Source: Mucor racemosus (Eukaryota; Mucoromycota; Mucoromycetes; Mucorales; Mucoraceae). From it: a stretch of DNA of 64,000 bases. Below are positions 33,699-44,519 of the stretch, piece after piece. A program made the position numbers and the translations under genes. Numbering within the stretch: position 1 is the first letter of the stretch; each line of letters starts with the position of its first letter. The notes beneath the pieces are model-generated. The model had not been told where the DNA came from and searched no databases. It saw only the letters and a list, made by a program, of their open reading frames with translations. The stretch covers positions 2,170,001-2,234,000 of the forward strand of contig JAPEHQ010000005.1 in the NCBI GenBank assembly GCA_027405735.1, read 5' to 3'.

Positions 33699-33734
33699 TC
33701 AAATCATTCAAATCATTCAAATCATTCAAATCAT
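33699..33734 (+). repeat. Four 9-bp tandem repeats running into a start codon
   Basis: TCAAATCAT is repeated four times without error, and the AT of the last unit forms the first two bases of the ATG at 33733. The repeat thus makes up the whole proximal 5' leader of the secreted-protein gene. It lies about 30 bp after a TATA box. Confidence 0.85.
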
Positions 33735-34134
33735 GTTCAAATTTGTCTTACTCTTGTTAGCTACTTTTGCTGCTTCTTTCGTTGCCGCTGAAACCGCTTA
33801 CTTTGCACTCAAAACTATAGGACCTGGAAATGAGTTTGTGATCAAACTTACTGATGATGCGAAAATTGCAGAAGCCAGAAAAATCCTGAACGGAGAAGAA
33901 ACTGAGAAGGTTCATGTATTAGGAAGAATTATAAAGAGAACAGAATCTTACAATCCCCATTATGACTTTCATCTTAATCCTGATACTATTAGTTTCTTTG
34001 ATCATGCAATTGAAGTTTGCGATGCTACTTTAAACTATGTAAATGACCATCTTGATGAAGTTTGTGGCGCCTTTTTACCTGGTTGTATCTATTGTCCTTG
34101 GTCATCTAAGCTTACCAGAGAAATCAAGATCTAA
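33733..34134 (+). CDS. Small secreted protein, BP74-like
   Basis: 133 residues in one exon. Residues 1-19 are a clear signal peptide (hydrophobic LLLLATFAASFVAA). The mature part has EFVIKLTDDAKIAEARKILN, HVLGRIIKRT, YNPHYDFHLNPDTISFFD, AIEVCDAT and GAFLPGCIYCPWSSKL. This pattern resembles the short secreted BP74-type/calmodulin-binding-like proteins of bacteria and slime moulds, whose biological role is not well defined. Four cysteines (96, 111, 118, 121) could form two disulfides. A TATA box and a 9-bp tandem repeat precede the ATG. The family assignment is from memory of motif layout; secretion is the firmer claim. Confidence 0.72.
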   Translation: MFKFVLLLLATFAASFVAAETAYFALKTIGPGNEFVIKLTDDAKIAEARKILNGEETEKVHVLGRIIKRTESYNPHYDFHLNPDTISFFDHAIEVCDATLNYVNDHLDEVCGAFLPGCIYCPWSSKLTREIKI

Positions 34135-34508
34135 ATTATTTCTTGGTCGTCATGTATACTTTCATGGATTTACTATTATCGCTTTTATGCAGCTTTTAAT
34201 ATGATTTAATAAACTTTCTGTTGTTAAATATTAATTTTGATCTTGTTTATGATGGTATAGCTCTAATAATTAGGCAACGTTAGTCTGTATGATATACCAT
34301 ATTATTGGCATTTGAAGGTTATAAAAAAGATATCATTGAAAAATACATCACGAGCCTTATTGTATTTGAAGCCGTTTATGGTAAAACAATGTTTAATAGC
34401 TGTATCGTTGAGAGATTTCTTAGAAGAATTATGGTAACTATGATATTTGATATTTGCATTAATATATCTCTGGATAGCAGCTATCGATTGTGATTTAACA
34501 AATCGAAG
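34135..34508. other. Intergenic, no gene seen
   Basis: The 3' flank of the secreted-protein gene; an AATAAA lies near 34208. A short frame at 34305-34493 lacks an ATG and any domain and is not called. Confidence 0.4.
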
Positions 34509-35038
34509 CTAAATGAAAACTTGTTTGACGATATCAGCATCGGTTAAATACAATAGATCTTTTTGGGGAAGCTCACCATGCTTTATAAGACTGGCAGGCA
34601 ATTTTCTCCCATGAAAAGTAGAATTAACAGCTTTCAAACCAGCTTCACCTACTGCGACTCTTTCCAGCTTGAACAACATGCATTTTTGGGATAGCACAAC
34701 ATTTGAGATCGATGCCTGCCTCTTTGTTTGTCTTGGTGTGGCTAGTAATTTGGTTTTATCTAATCTTTGCCTTATTAAATCTTTGACTGTATCATGGGTT
34801 TTTATTTCGTCAATATTAACATGATCTTTTTTTAAATCTAAGATAAACGATTATGTTGTAAATATAGGTGCATTTCAATCGAAATATTATAATGTCTTAT
34901 TTTAAGCGCTAAAATTTTTGTTATTTGACTTCCTCCATTATCTCTGGTTTTCTTCAATGCTTTCTTTATATGGCGATGATCAGTACTTGAATGAACAAGC
35001 TTCATTTTGGTATTGAGAGGCGTAGTGCCAGACTTCAA
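34509..35038 (-). pseudogene. Unidentified gene remnant in two segments
   Basis: The minus strand has two coding-like blocks. The first (35038-34838) reads KMKLVHSSTDHRHIKKALKK and NGGSQITKILALKIRHYN. The second (about 34845-34509) reads KDHVNIDEIKTHDTVKDLIR, LLATPRQTKRQASISNVV, FKLERVAVGEAGLKAVNS and LPQKDLLYLTDADIVKQVFI, then stops. A CTTAG acceptor-like site lies at the junction. No ATG starts the first block and no domain is recognised. It could be the 3' part of a broken host gene or of a transposon ORF. Confidence 0.35.
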
Positions 35039-36514
35039 TACTTTTTTGTTCTAGGCGTTTTTGTATCATCATTTGCAATTCAATTCCAAGCATTAAAGCT
35101 CCTGTGTTGTCATTTGTGGCACTTGAATTAGTCCACTTTAGGCAGCTATAAATTTATTGCACATGCTATTTCAATTTAGAGATCTTTCTATACATGCTAT
35201 CGTATGTGAAATAATATCTCGATAGTTCTATAAACAATGAAACAGAACAATTCGGCACTCAAGTATGTCATAAGTATGTTTTCAGTTGAAATGTGCTATC
35301 TCCCAGGGTTTTGTTTATGTACAAAATGTGTAAAAAAAAACCAACCAGAACACATTTGGCAGAGTAAAGTCAAATTTGTTTATTGTTGGCATATTCGAGT
35401 TTACAAATGCCGCTAAGAACATGCTTTAAATACTGCATGATTAATTAAGATCGTCTGATGACAAACAAATATATAATAAATTGAATATATGTTATGATAT
35501 CAATCTGATTAATTTTACTATAGGCAGATGTTAATATAAATTTAGTTAGTAGCTCAAGTTATGCAGTATTTTTAAAAATTATTTGGGTAGCTTTGATCAT
35601 GTTTCTTGTCCAAAATTATAGCAACAGCTGTTTCTTAAACCATGCATGATTATGCTTTTCTACCGCTACCATAAACAGTGTGAAAAGTTAATAATTACTA
35701 ATCGAATAACAATAAAAGATTGCTTTAATTGCCTTTTGAGCTGGAACAAACACAAATAAAAACATCGTTCGATTGCCACAAAATAGATGCCTTAATATAA
35801 ATCAAATAAAATGTCTACATCAAGCATTACTTTTTGCTCAAATGAATGAATTAAAATATGAAAATACAGTTATATTATATCTTCAGTTAGACTTAATTCT
35901 GTTGAAATCATCGAAAAAATGTTTTGAAAGAACTTTATCCACTTTTCGCAGATCTGAAGCTCAAAATTGGTCGAAACTACTGTATTTCTCAGATACATTA
36001 TTTCTGTATTTTTATCTCAAATTTTTGGAGTGATGAAAAACATGATCAATTGATAAGCTTCATATCATGTAGATACTCGAACATACGGCTGTATAGTTAC
36101 CAGCGATAGGGTGTAGTTTTGCATTCATTTTATCACCAATGATTTAAAGAATGCCCAAGCAAGGATGTTTTTGAAATTTGGCAGCAAACTGTATAGAACC
36201 AGCATTTGCCAATTAAATGTTTTTTGTAGTTCATCTAATTCTGAATCGATTTATAATCTTCAAAAAAAAATTCTATAGTGTTCCATAGATATATATAATA
36301 TGTATGTATGTATGTATATTTTACTATTATTGTTTGCATTCAAGCCAATAATCTGTTTAAAATCTTATTTCATAAGTAAACCCATCAAAATTAACATTTT
36401 TCTAGGATTTTAAAAAGTGTTCAGTAGATAATACTGTCTACTATTTGTTATATTATGAACTACTGATAATCTAATAAAGCAGCTCATTCAAGAAACAAAG
36501 ATGTACACTTTTTT
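35039..36514. other. Intergenic, microsatellite
   Basis: No gene is recognised. A TATG/TATA microsatellite lies at about 36288-36320. The frame at 35773-36033 is AT-driven and has no domain. Confidence 0.4.
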
Positions 36515-36932
36515 AGTACTTTTTTCTGGTATTTGTTGCTCCATTTCTTTCAAGCAGAGGAAGAGTGGTTTCGGTCAATAATCTGTGTTCTACTCTTTCA
36601 AAAACAGCTGTTAGCTATTGAAATCAAGATATGTTATTCATATATTCACTGTGCATGAAGGGCAATTAAAAAAATTGATTTTGAGGCATTACTTAATTTT
36701 ATAAAAATTTTCAAAGAATATTTGAAACAGCCCGTATAAAATTGTTTAAAAAATGCGAGTTTTCATTTCCCCGTTTCACTACAACTTAGGGAGGCAGTTG
36801 CAATTTTGAAATTCTGTGGATCAATACTAGACGTACCTATCATTGCAATGGGACAGTATTTGGATCCATATTCGGCGATAACTGGTGAAACTTACTGGAC
36901 TTAGTAGGTGCAAATAGAAAATAGCAGGTAAG
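36515..36932 (+). repeat. Family A dispersed repeat, copy 2
   Basis: Collinear with the two halves of copy 1 (5940-6195 plus 7434-7590) and with 56715-57195: CAAGCAGAGG, TTAGCTATTGAAATCAAGATATG, TTTTCAAAGAATATTTGAAACAG, GTACCTATCATTGCAATGGG and ATAGCAGGTAA. This copy is uninterrupted until a solo LTR begins at 36933. Confidence 0.65.
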
Positions 36933-37207
36933 TGTAATGTTCTGTAATTTTGGACTAATAACAAAGGTGGATAATATGCTTATGGATATTATTCTTGTTA
37001 TTATAATAAATTGGTGATCACTGGATTGATGAAGGTTGGTGTCCTTATTTGTAATTTAGATATTTATTAGTGAATAAATAAAAGTAAAGGAAGTGTAACA
37101 AGACAGATAAATACACAAGGGATCATGTAATGATTTCCCTGTAGTATTTATATAAGGAATGAGGCAAGGTTTTGCACGAATGAAACTGAAATGTTTGACT
37201 AATTGCA
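36933..37207 (+). mobile_element. Solo LTR (gypsy-like), copy 1
   Basis: Starts TGTAATGTTCTGTAATTTTGG and ends near TTGACTAATTGCA. It is the same family as the inverted solo LTR at 39178-39418 but has about 31 extra bases near 37043-37075. The ends resemble those of the intact gypsy element (TGTAATGATC at the start, TTACA at the end), but the interior differs. No matching target duplication is seen, so the flanks were probably rearranged. Confidence 0.65.
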
Positions 37208-38338
37208 TATTAATCCCTTATGTTAGCACACGTATTCAGATAAAAAAAGAAAAGAATACCAGCTTGATATTCTGATATGCCTTATCAAACGGTGAATATA
37301 TCCTTAGAATTAATATGAAAACAAAAAGAGAGAAACAACACACGTAGAAAAGGATTTTCAAGGCTTTACATTATTTAGCGCAATTAAAACCCTGCTAAAT
37401 TGCACATTTCAGCCAGTGTAAAAGCAGCATTATATCGCATGAACCATAAATTAAACAAACTAGGCAGTAACTGTTATCATAGAAACATTCATTTTTCTGC
37501 CAGGAAAACCATCTGTCATATCATACATTCATTGAAAAATTGCAAAAGCGCGCTCGCAGAGCAATGCCGTAATTGAGCATACTGTAGCAAGATTGAACGG
37601 CTAAGTCTCTTATACTATGGTATATCTAAGTTTTAAATAAAAAGGCGCTTTTTTCAACTTTTTCTATACTTAACCATGTACAGTCTGAAAATTCAGATTT
37701 TGTAACGGACATTTTTTGGGACTCATTTTATCCTTACCGACACTCATGATTTTCATAAAAAAACAGAAAAATCAAATTTTGATACCAAAATCAACGTTTA
37801 AATATACTACATTGTGAGAGAAAATTGTAGGCATAGCTAATACCCATGTTATAAAAGCTTAATATCAAATGTTAAGTAATAAAAATTTGTACTTTTGCCC
37901 CCAAAACGGATTTTTGATTAAAGGATTTTCATGTAATATTTTGCAATAAAAATATTGTATATTTTTTATTGAGCAAATAGAGCGCTAAATTGTGTATATG
38001 TATATATTTTTTGTTCTTATAATTGGTAGTAGAATTAACTCTAGATTTGCAAAATCAGAAAAAAAAATTAAAAAATGTCAAAATTGATGATCTGGACAAA
38101 AATAATTTTATAAATTAATATTCCGCTTATAAGCTTTGTAAGTCTTAAAAATAAGAGATTTTATAATACTTGAGTACTTTTTCAAGAATTTACGATGCTG
38201 TACCCACTTGATTCAAGCTTATTACTGTAGATTTTTCTACACGTTAATATTGTATGGTAGTTTATTTGATGATAATATAATCTTGCTTTATAATTATTAC
38301 GTTAGAGGTGATTTACATTCAGTTTTAGCCTTACCTAT

Positions 38339-38530
38339 CAAATATCATAAAGATAAATATGGCCATCACTGGAACCTATTGTTGCCTTTATCCCATGCCA
38401 ATTTATTCAATGCTTTATTATCAGAACCAACTGAAGTACCATCTACAAATGGTTCCTCGGTATTTGCAGTCAAATTTTATAAATTAAATTGACTGGTTCC
38501 ATCTAAAGTAGTATGAAACGTATCATCACC
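38339..38530 (-). pseudogene. Dynein intermediate chain-like fragment in D copy 2
   Basis: On the minus strand it matches the fragment at 15463-15666, including the block encoding LNKLAWDKG-like residues, AIGSSDGHIYLYDI and DGTSQFNL followed by a stop. Small deletions have shifted the frame relative to copy 1. It is decayed and cannot be translated through. Confidence 0.5.
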
Positions 38531-38566
38531 CCGCCTTATGATAAATGTCGATCTAAAATTAGAAAC

Positions 38567-38958
38567 TGATATATCATAAGTTTACCCAGATGTAGAAATC
38601 CAGGAACAACTATTGAAATCCAATATGGCATGACATTTAGTAACTCATACTAAATGTCATACATAACCACTAGCATTAACAGCGACTATCAGGAACATTC
38701 AGGAACAATCCGTAGCAATGAAACATAAACAATCCTACATCTTATTCAAATGATACAATCACAGATTCCCAATTCCACAGATTCCATTGTATATGATTTG
38801 TTCCCAAATCATATCAAGTACCTCAATACCCGGCAATTCATTAATAATATTGATAATTATATAACCATTTAGAAAACATATAAATACGAAGCATCAATGA
38901 ATTAATAAAATGTATCTTTTAGCAGAGTATTTTCACATTAGTATCTTTTGATATAACA
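38567..38958 (+). mobile_element. Solo LTR with 5-bp TSD GAAAC
   Basis: 392 bp, TGATATATCATAAG to TTGATATAACA, flanked by GAAAC at 38562-38566 and 38959-38963. The corresponding place in copy 3 (near 43327-43332) has a single GAAAC and no insert, which proves a simple insertion. TG...CA ends, size, an internal TATAAATAC near 38879 and the 5-bp duplication all fit an LTR. No internal region is present, so LTR-LTR recombination is likely. The parent family is not in the window. Confidence 0.8.
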
Positions 38959-39177
38959 GAAACATCCCACTGTCATTTTTATAAGCTATCAAAAGCTTAA
39001 TTTTTAATAATACAGCAATAATATAAAAAACAAGATGATACTAATAATAGCACATGGTGAGTATTTAACATCTAAGTAAGTTTGATAAAGTATGCTTTTA
39101 AACCCTTTCAGAAATCCTGAGGCAAACACAACATCTTGGTCCTGTAATTTTTATCCATCATCAAAATGTTGCAATTT

Positions 39178-39418
39178 GTAATGAATCAAACATTTCAGTT
39201 GCATTCATGCAAAACCTTGTCTCATTCCTTATATAAATACTACAGGGAAATCATTACATGATCCCTTGTGCGTTTATCTGTATTGTTACACTCCCTTTAC
39301 TTTTATTTATTCACTAATAGATCAATCCAGTGATCCCCAATTTATTATAATAACAAGAATAATATCCATAAGCATATTATCCACCTTTGTTGTTAGTCCA
39401 AAGTTACAGATCATTACA
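39178..39418 (-). mobile_element. Solo LTR (gypsy-like), copy 2, TSD CAATT
   Basis: 241 bp, read on the minus strand as TGTAATGATCTGTAACTTTGG to TTGATTCATTACA. It is flanked by CAATT at 39173-39177 and 39419-39423. The equivalent site in D copy 3 (near 43537) is empty. It belongs to the same family as 36933-37207, in opposite orientation. The minus strand carries a TATATAAGGAATGAG promoter-like stretch near 39228. Confidence 0.85.
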
Positions 39419-40430
39419 CAATTCCCACTACAACACAATGAATGCACCTTTGATGTATCTTGACCTTGATGTACATTGTTGGGTACCAGCTTTTTACCAG
39501 TTTTATTTTCTCTAATTCATTAATATCCAGCCATATTGAAGGATGATTTGCAGCACTGCCAAATAAAAGAATAAATGCTTCAAGAGTTTTCTGCATATCA
39601 AATTATGCGATTTGGTAGCAATGATTGCTGCACTTAACTATACTTTTTGAACCTGTTAATGTTACCCCGAATAATTAGTATTTTTATTCAAAATTAAGCT
39701 TTTCTTTATACATTTATATTCACCCATTCAATAAATGACATTGCATTTATTATCTGTTATATCAATCAATCAATTTTACCTTGATTCGATACATTTAACA
39801 ATTAAATGCCTAAATTACAATACTTGAGCCAACAGATATTGCCACAAAAAAATCTGGTACAGGTCGATGAGGCATTACAATTTGGATTATTTTTTTGTGT
39901 TTATAGATTTGAGCTCTCTCTCTCTCTCTCTCCTCTCACATTTATAGATCTCTGCATGAACCATATCTCTGTCTGTTCAATTTAACTGATATACATTATA
40001 TGCCAACATCGTACTTGATAAAACGCCTTACTTTATTGCAAGTCAACACAACTAATTTGATGCTAGTTTAGCATCAGCGGTTGAATCAGATAAATTTGAG
40101 ATTAGACAATCCCTGTTAATAGTTTTGCATACCATCATGAGCTGTAGTAATAATGATGAACCGCTATTATAGATACGCTAATCAAGGATGGTGAGTTAAC
40201 TCTAATGGACGAACGAGTCGATTAGCAGTATAAACAAAATAATATTAAAATAAAATATAGTAATTGAATGAACAAGAGATGATAAACCATATAAATTAGC
40301 ATAATTGAATTATTTCAAGCGTTTTGAACTGAATATTCCTTTACTTTTGACGTATTATAAAAATTGATTCATTAGTAAAAAATCAATTAACAAGTCATGA
40401 TTATAGTGTACCTTTGATAGTTTACTACGG

Positions 40431-40790
40431 CAGACCTGTGCTGCACAAGATGATTTTATTGTACCCAGGTGGGCTGCACACTATAGCCTGATGAGTTGTT
40501 GCGCCCATTGAATAATGGCTAAAAAGATAACAAGGTGTGCATGGGCACAACAACAAAAGAAAAACCTGCACACGAGCATTTAACGAAAAGCCTGTATGTG
40601 TAGAATTATAAATTCTGCCCATGTGCATGACATCAACCACATGTGTGCATAATAGTAGAATTGCCCATAAGCATATCATTATGATCCCTATTTGTGCATA
40701 ATAATGAAATATGATCATGAGCATAATGCGCTGATCGTATGGGCACAAATTGGTTTCTACATGAGCATTGTGCCGTTCTCAAAATTCCAT
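40431..40790. repeat. Family G element with GCCCATGNGCAT-type motifs, copy 1
   Basis: GC-richer than its surroundings and full of related short motifs on both strands: TGCCCATGTGCAT, TTGCCCATAAGCAT, TTTGTGCATAATAATG, ATCATGAGCATAATG, GTATGGGCACAAATTGG and CATGAGCATTGTGCC. Its two ends resemble the ends of a shorter sequence at 45960-46067. It is probably a non-autonomous element with subterminal repeats; no target duplication was identified. It lies directly after D copy 2. Confidence 0.45.
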
Positions 40791-41448
40791 TACATTTTTT
40801 ATTGGAATGTGTTTTTAAATTACAATTGCTTTTATTAATAATATAAATTATAGACAATACAATTCAATACGTTGTTGATGTAGTAGTAGAGCAATATATT
40901 TAACAGCCAATATATTTACGATTATTATCATCATTTGTAAATATGTTTGTAGCTGTAATATTTGCAGCAACAATGGTTTTTGCTCGGGAATGAACTTAAA
41001 TAACACTTACTGCTTAAATTTAAACCGCAAGACAAATTTAAGATTATAAATATTATTTTATTACTCATAAAATTTAAATAAATTAACCTTCGTTAAACTT
41101 ACTATTTTAGTTTACGATTGTCAGCGGTAAAAAGATTTGATTTCAAGTATTGATACGATCAAAGCCATGGTTATTATGCAAGACATTAGATTATCCTTTT
41201 TTTGTGTTTCTATACCATTTGAAATTTTATCACTTTCCTGGAACATTTCGTGGGTTTGTAGCAAATTCTAGCATTTCATTGAATAGATATAAATATCATT
41301 ATTGCCTTCTTTGATTTGATTTGGTATTCAAGAAATACGTCCAAAAATATAATAGTAAATAATGATAACATTTGATCTTACAATGCAGTTAAATGAAAAT
41401 ATCAGTCTCTAGTAATATAACGACTGCTACCTATATTAAAAACATTAG
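40791..41448. other. Spacer between D copies 2 and 3, no gene seen
   Basis: About 660 bp of AT-rich DNA. I found no coding region and no second copy in the window. Confidence 0.4.
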
Positions 41449-41852
41449 TCCCTTATGTTAGCATGCGTATTCAGATGAAAGAAAAGAATACCAGCCTGAT
41501 AATAGTCTGATATGCCTTATCAAACGGTGGTGAATATACCTTTGAAATATGAAAACAAAAAGAGAAAAACAACACACATCGAAAAGGATTTTCAAGGCTT
41601 TACATTATTTAGTGCAATTAAAACCCTGCTAAATTGCACATTTCAGCCAATGTAAAAGCAGCATTACAGCGCATCAACCCATTAAACTAAATAAAATAGG
41701 CAATAACTGTTATCATAAAAACATGCACTTTTTACCAGAAAAACTGGCTGTCATATCATAGATTCATTAAAAAATTGCAAAAGCGAGCCTGTAGAGCAAC
41801 GCCGTAATTGAGCATAGCAAGATTGAATGGCTAAGTCTCTTATATTATGGTA

Positions 41853-42365
41853 CAGTCGTGATTCGATTTAGTGGAATCGTTGGGAGGGAGAAAGATGTCC
41901 ACTAAATCGAATTTTCCGCTAAATCGAATTTTCCACTAAATCGAATAAATCATTTTCCGTAATATTGGATCAAAAAATGAGAATAAAAAGGCGTTACTAG
42001 TTTATAGTATTAAATAATATTTTTAATAAAGGCTTTTCATATTCGAGCAACTGAATTGAACAGTGGATAACAAGAAATTTAATAAAAAACTGAGGTAAAT
42101 TAGGCACGTGATTTGGTTACTCTCCATATTTCCTCTAATTTCATGGCTACCAGATCAAGCTATTGCCGGCTAAATACAGTTTTATCCAATAGTATTTATA
42201 TTTTACTAATATAGTGGACTGGTAGAAACGAGATTGTCCACTATCCACTGAATCGATTCAGTGGATTTAGGCAGTAAAATTATTAAAAAAAAAACGGGAG
42301 ATTTCAAACTGTCCATTAAATCGAAAATCCGTTATTTATGAGTCCACTAAATCGAATCACGACTG
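41853..42365. mobile_element. pogo-like MITE with perfect TIRs and TA duplication
   Basis: 513 bp with matching termini: the left CAGTCGTGATTCGATTTAGT is repeated in inverted form at the right end, about 23 bp in all. TA flanks both sides (41851-41852 and 42366-42367). D copy 2 has a single TA at the same site (near 37620). Inside the left end the ATTTAGTGGA motif is repeated as three inverted units. There is no ORF. TIR start CAGT and TA target fit the Tc1/mariner-pogo superfamily; an autonomous partner elsewhere is assumed. Confidence 0.9.
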
Positions 42366-43087
42366 TATATATCTAAGTTTTAAATAAAAAAGCGGTTTTT
42401 TTAAAAACTTTTCTTATATTTAACCACGTACGGTCTGAAAATTCAGACTTTGTAGCGGACATTTTCGGGACTCATTTTATCCTTACCGACACTCATGATT
42501 TTCATAAAAAAACAGAAAAATCAAATTTTGATACCAAAATCAACGTTTAAATATACTACATTGTGAGAGAAAATTGTAGCCATAACTAATACACATTTTA
42601 TAAAAACTTAATATTAAATTTTAAGTAATAAAATTTTGCACTTTTGCTTCAAAAACAGTTTTTTGATTAAAGGATTTTCATGTAATATTTTGCAATAAAA
42701 ATGTTTATTATTTTTTATTGAGCAGATAGAGCGCTAAATTCTGCATAAGTGTATATTTTTTGTTCTTATAATTGGTAGCAAAATTAACTCTAAATTTGCA
42801 AAATCAGAAAAAAAAAATTTAAAAAATGTCAAAATTGATGATCTGGACAAAAATGATTTTATAAATTAATATTCCGCTTATAAGCTTTGTAAGTCTTAAA
42901 AATAAGAGATTTTATAATACCTGAGAACTTTTTCAAGAATTTACGATGCTGTGCTCACTTGATTCAAGCTTATTAATGTGAATCTTTATTCATGCTAATA
43001 TTGTGTGGTAGTTTATTTGATGATGATATAGTCTTATTCTATAATTATTGCGTTAGAAGTAATTTGCATTGAGCTTTAGTCTTACCT

Positions 43088-43290
43088 CTCTAATATCAGA
43101 AACATAAACATGGTCACCACCGCTGGAGCAACCTATTGCTGCCTTTCTGCCCTCTTTGTCCCAAGCCAACTTATTAATTCTTTATTACCAGAACTAACTT
43201 AAGTACTATCTACAAATGATTCCTCGGTATTTGCAGTCAAATTTTATAAATTAAATTGACTGGTTCCATCTATAGTAGTATGAAACGTAT
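43088..43290 (-). pseudogene. Dynein intermediate chain-like fragment in D copy 3
   Basis: The minus strand matches 15463-15666 with extra substitutions and indels; the segment for KLAWDKEGRKAA-like residues is still readable. It shares its stop positions with the other copies, so the fragment was already in the repeat before it spread. Confidence 0.45.
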
Positions 43291-43607
43291 CATCAGCCCG
43301 CCTTATGATAAATGTCGATCTAAAATCAGAAACATCCCACTGTCATTGTTATAAGCTATCAAAAGCTTGATTTTTAATAATACAGCAATAATATAAAAAA
43401 CAAGATGATACTAATAGAATATGGTGAGCATTTAACATCTAAGTAAGTTTGATAAAAAAGTACGCTTTTAAACCCTTTTAAAAATCCTGAGGCAAACACA
43501 ACATCTTGGTCCTGTAATTCTATCCATCAAAATGTTGAGATTTCTACTACTACACAATGAATGCACTTTTTCTCCTTTTGTGAATCTTGACCTCGGTGTA
43601 CACTGAG

Positions 43608-44066
43608 TAAGTATAAAAGACGAGCCGAGCCTAGGACGAGCTTGACCAAAGCTCGCCACAACGAGCCGAGCTTTAATAAAAGCTCGTTTGACAAAGACGA
43701 GTTTTTGACTTTTTTTAAAAAGCTCGTTTGAGAAAGACGAGCTTTTGACTTCTTTTCAAAAAGTTCAAATTTAAATAATAATTAGTAAATGCTATGACAT
43801 TATTACTTTAGATAATTGTCAATTGACATTCATAAGTTTGCTTTACTTTAGATATTTGTCACTGGAAAGGTAAAATAAAGCTCGCATTGAGATGATGAGT
43901 TTTAGTCGCTGCATAAAAAAGCTCGTTTGGGGTAAACGAGCTCTAGTCACGCGCAAAAAAAAGCTCGTCGAGGTTGAACGAGCTTTTTTGTAAGCTCGTC
44001 TAACTTTAACGAGCCTTGAGAAAAGCTCGGCTGCATAAAAAAGGCTCGGCTCGTTTAATATCACTA
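43608..44066. mobile_element. hAT-like MITE made of hairpins, TSD ACACTGAG
   Basis: 459 bp flanked by the 8-bp duplication ACACTGAG (43600-43607 and 44067-44074). The ends are TAAGTATAAAAGACGAGCCG and, inverted, TAGTGATATTAAACGAGCCG; the last 12 bases, ACGAGCCGAGCC, match perfectly. The body contains at least five AGCTCGT...ACGAGCT stem-loops, near 43681-43702, 43720-43745, 43920-43942, 43961-43986 and 43992-44015. D copy 2 has no insert at the same site (near 39475). An 8-bp target and TA-G ends suggest the hAT superfamily. No ORF is present. Confidence 0.82.
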
Positions 44067-44519
44067 ACACTGAGTATCAGTCTTTTACCAGTTGTGTTTT
44101 TTCTGATGCATTAATATTCAGTCATATTAAACGATGATGATTTGTAGCATTGCCAAAAAAAAAATCAACGCTTCAAGAGTTTTCTGCGTATCAAATTATG
44201 TGATTTATTTAGTAGCAATGATTGCACTTAACTATGATTTTTGAGCTTATTGATATTAATCAGAATAATTAGTAGTACGTTTATTCAAAAGTAAGCTTTG
44301 CTTTATACATTTACATTCACCCATTTAATAAACGACATTGCATTTATTACCCGTTATATCAATCAACCTACTTCATCTTGATTCGATAGATTTGAGATTA
44401 GATGACCCCTTTTAATAACTTTGCATACCATGAGCTAATAATGGACCGTTACTATAATAGATAGGCTAATCAAGGATGATGAGTCAACTCCTCTAATGGA
44501 CGAAGGAGTTAATTATTAG

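Larger units (their letters stand above)
37213..40419 (+). repeat. Family D repeat, copy 2
   Basis: Collinear with copy 3 (41449-45237) from TCCCTTATGTTAGCA at the left to ACCTTTGATAGTT at the right, and partly with inverted copy 1 at 15129-16597. Shared landmarks are TATGCCTTATCAAACGGTG, AAAACCCTGCTAAATTGCAC, TGATGATCTGGACAAAAAT and ATTCCGCTTATAAGC. It holds two solo LTRs that copy 3 lacks and lacks the three MITEs that copy 3 holds. A dynein-like fragment lies on the minus strand. No transposase is recognised, so the mobility mechanism is unknown. Confidence 0.8.

Noticed and set aside
33699..33734. CRISPR-like short repeats
   Set aside because: Units are 9 bp, directly tandem and without spacers; no CRISPR arrays were found anywhere in the window.
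40425..40857. Minus-strand frames of 74-107 codons
   Set aside because: They arise from the repeated GCCCATG/GTGCAT motifs of family G and share no domain.
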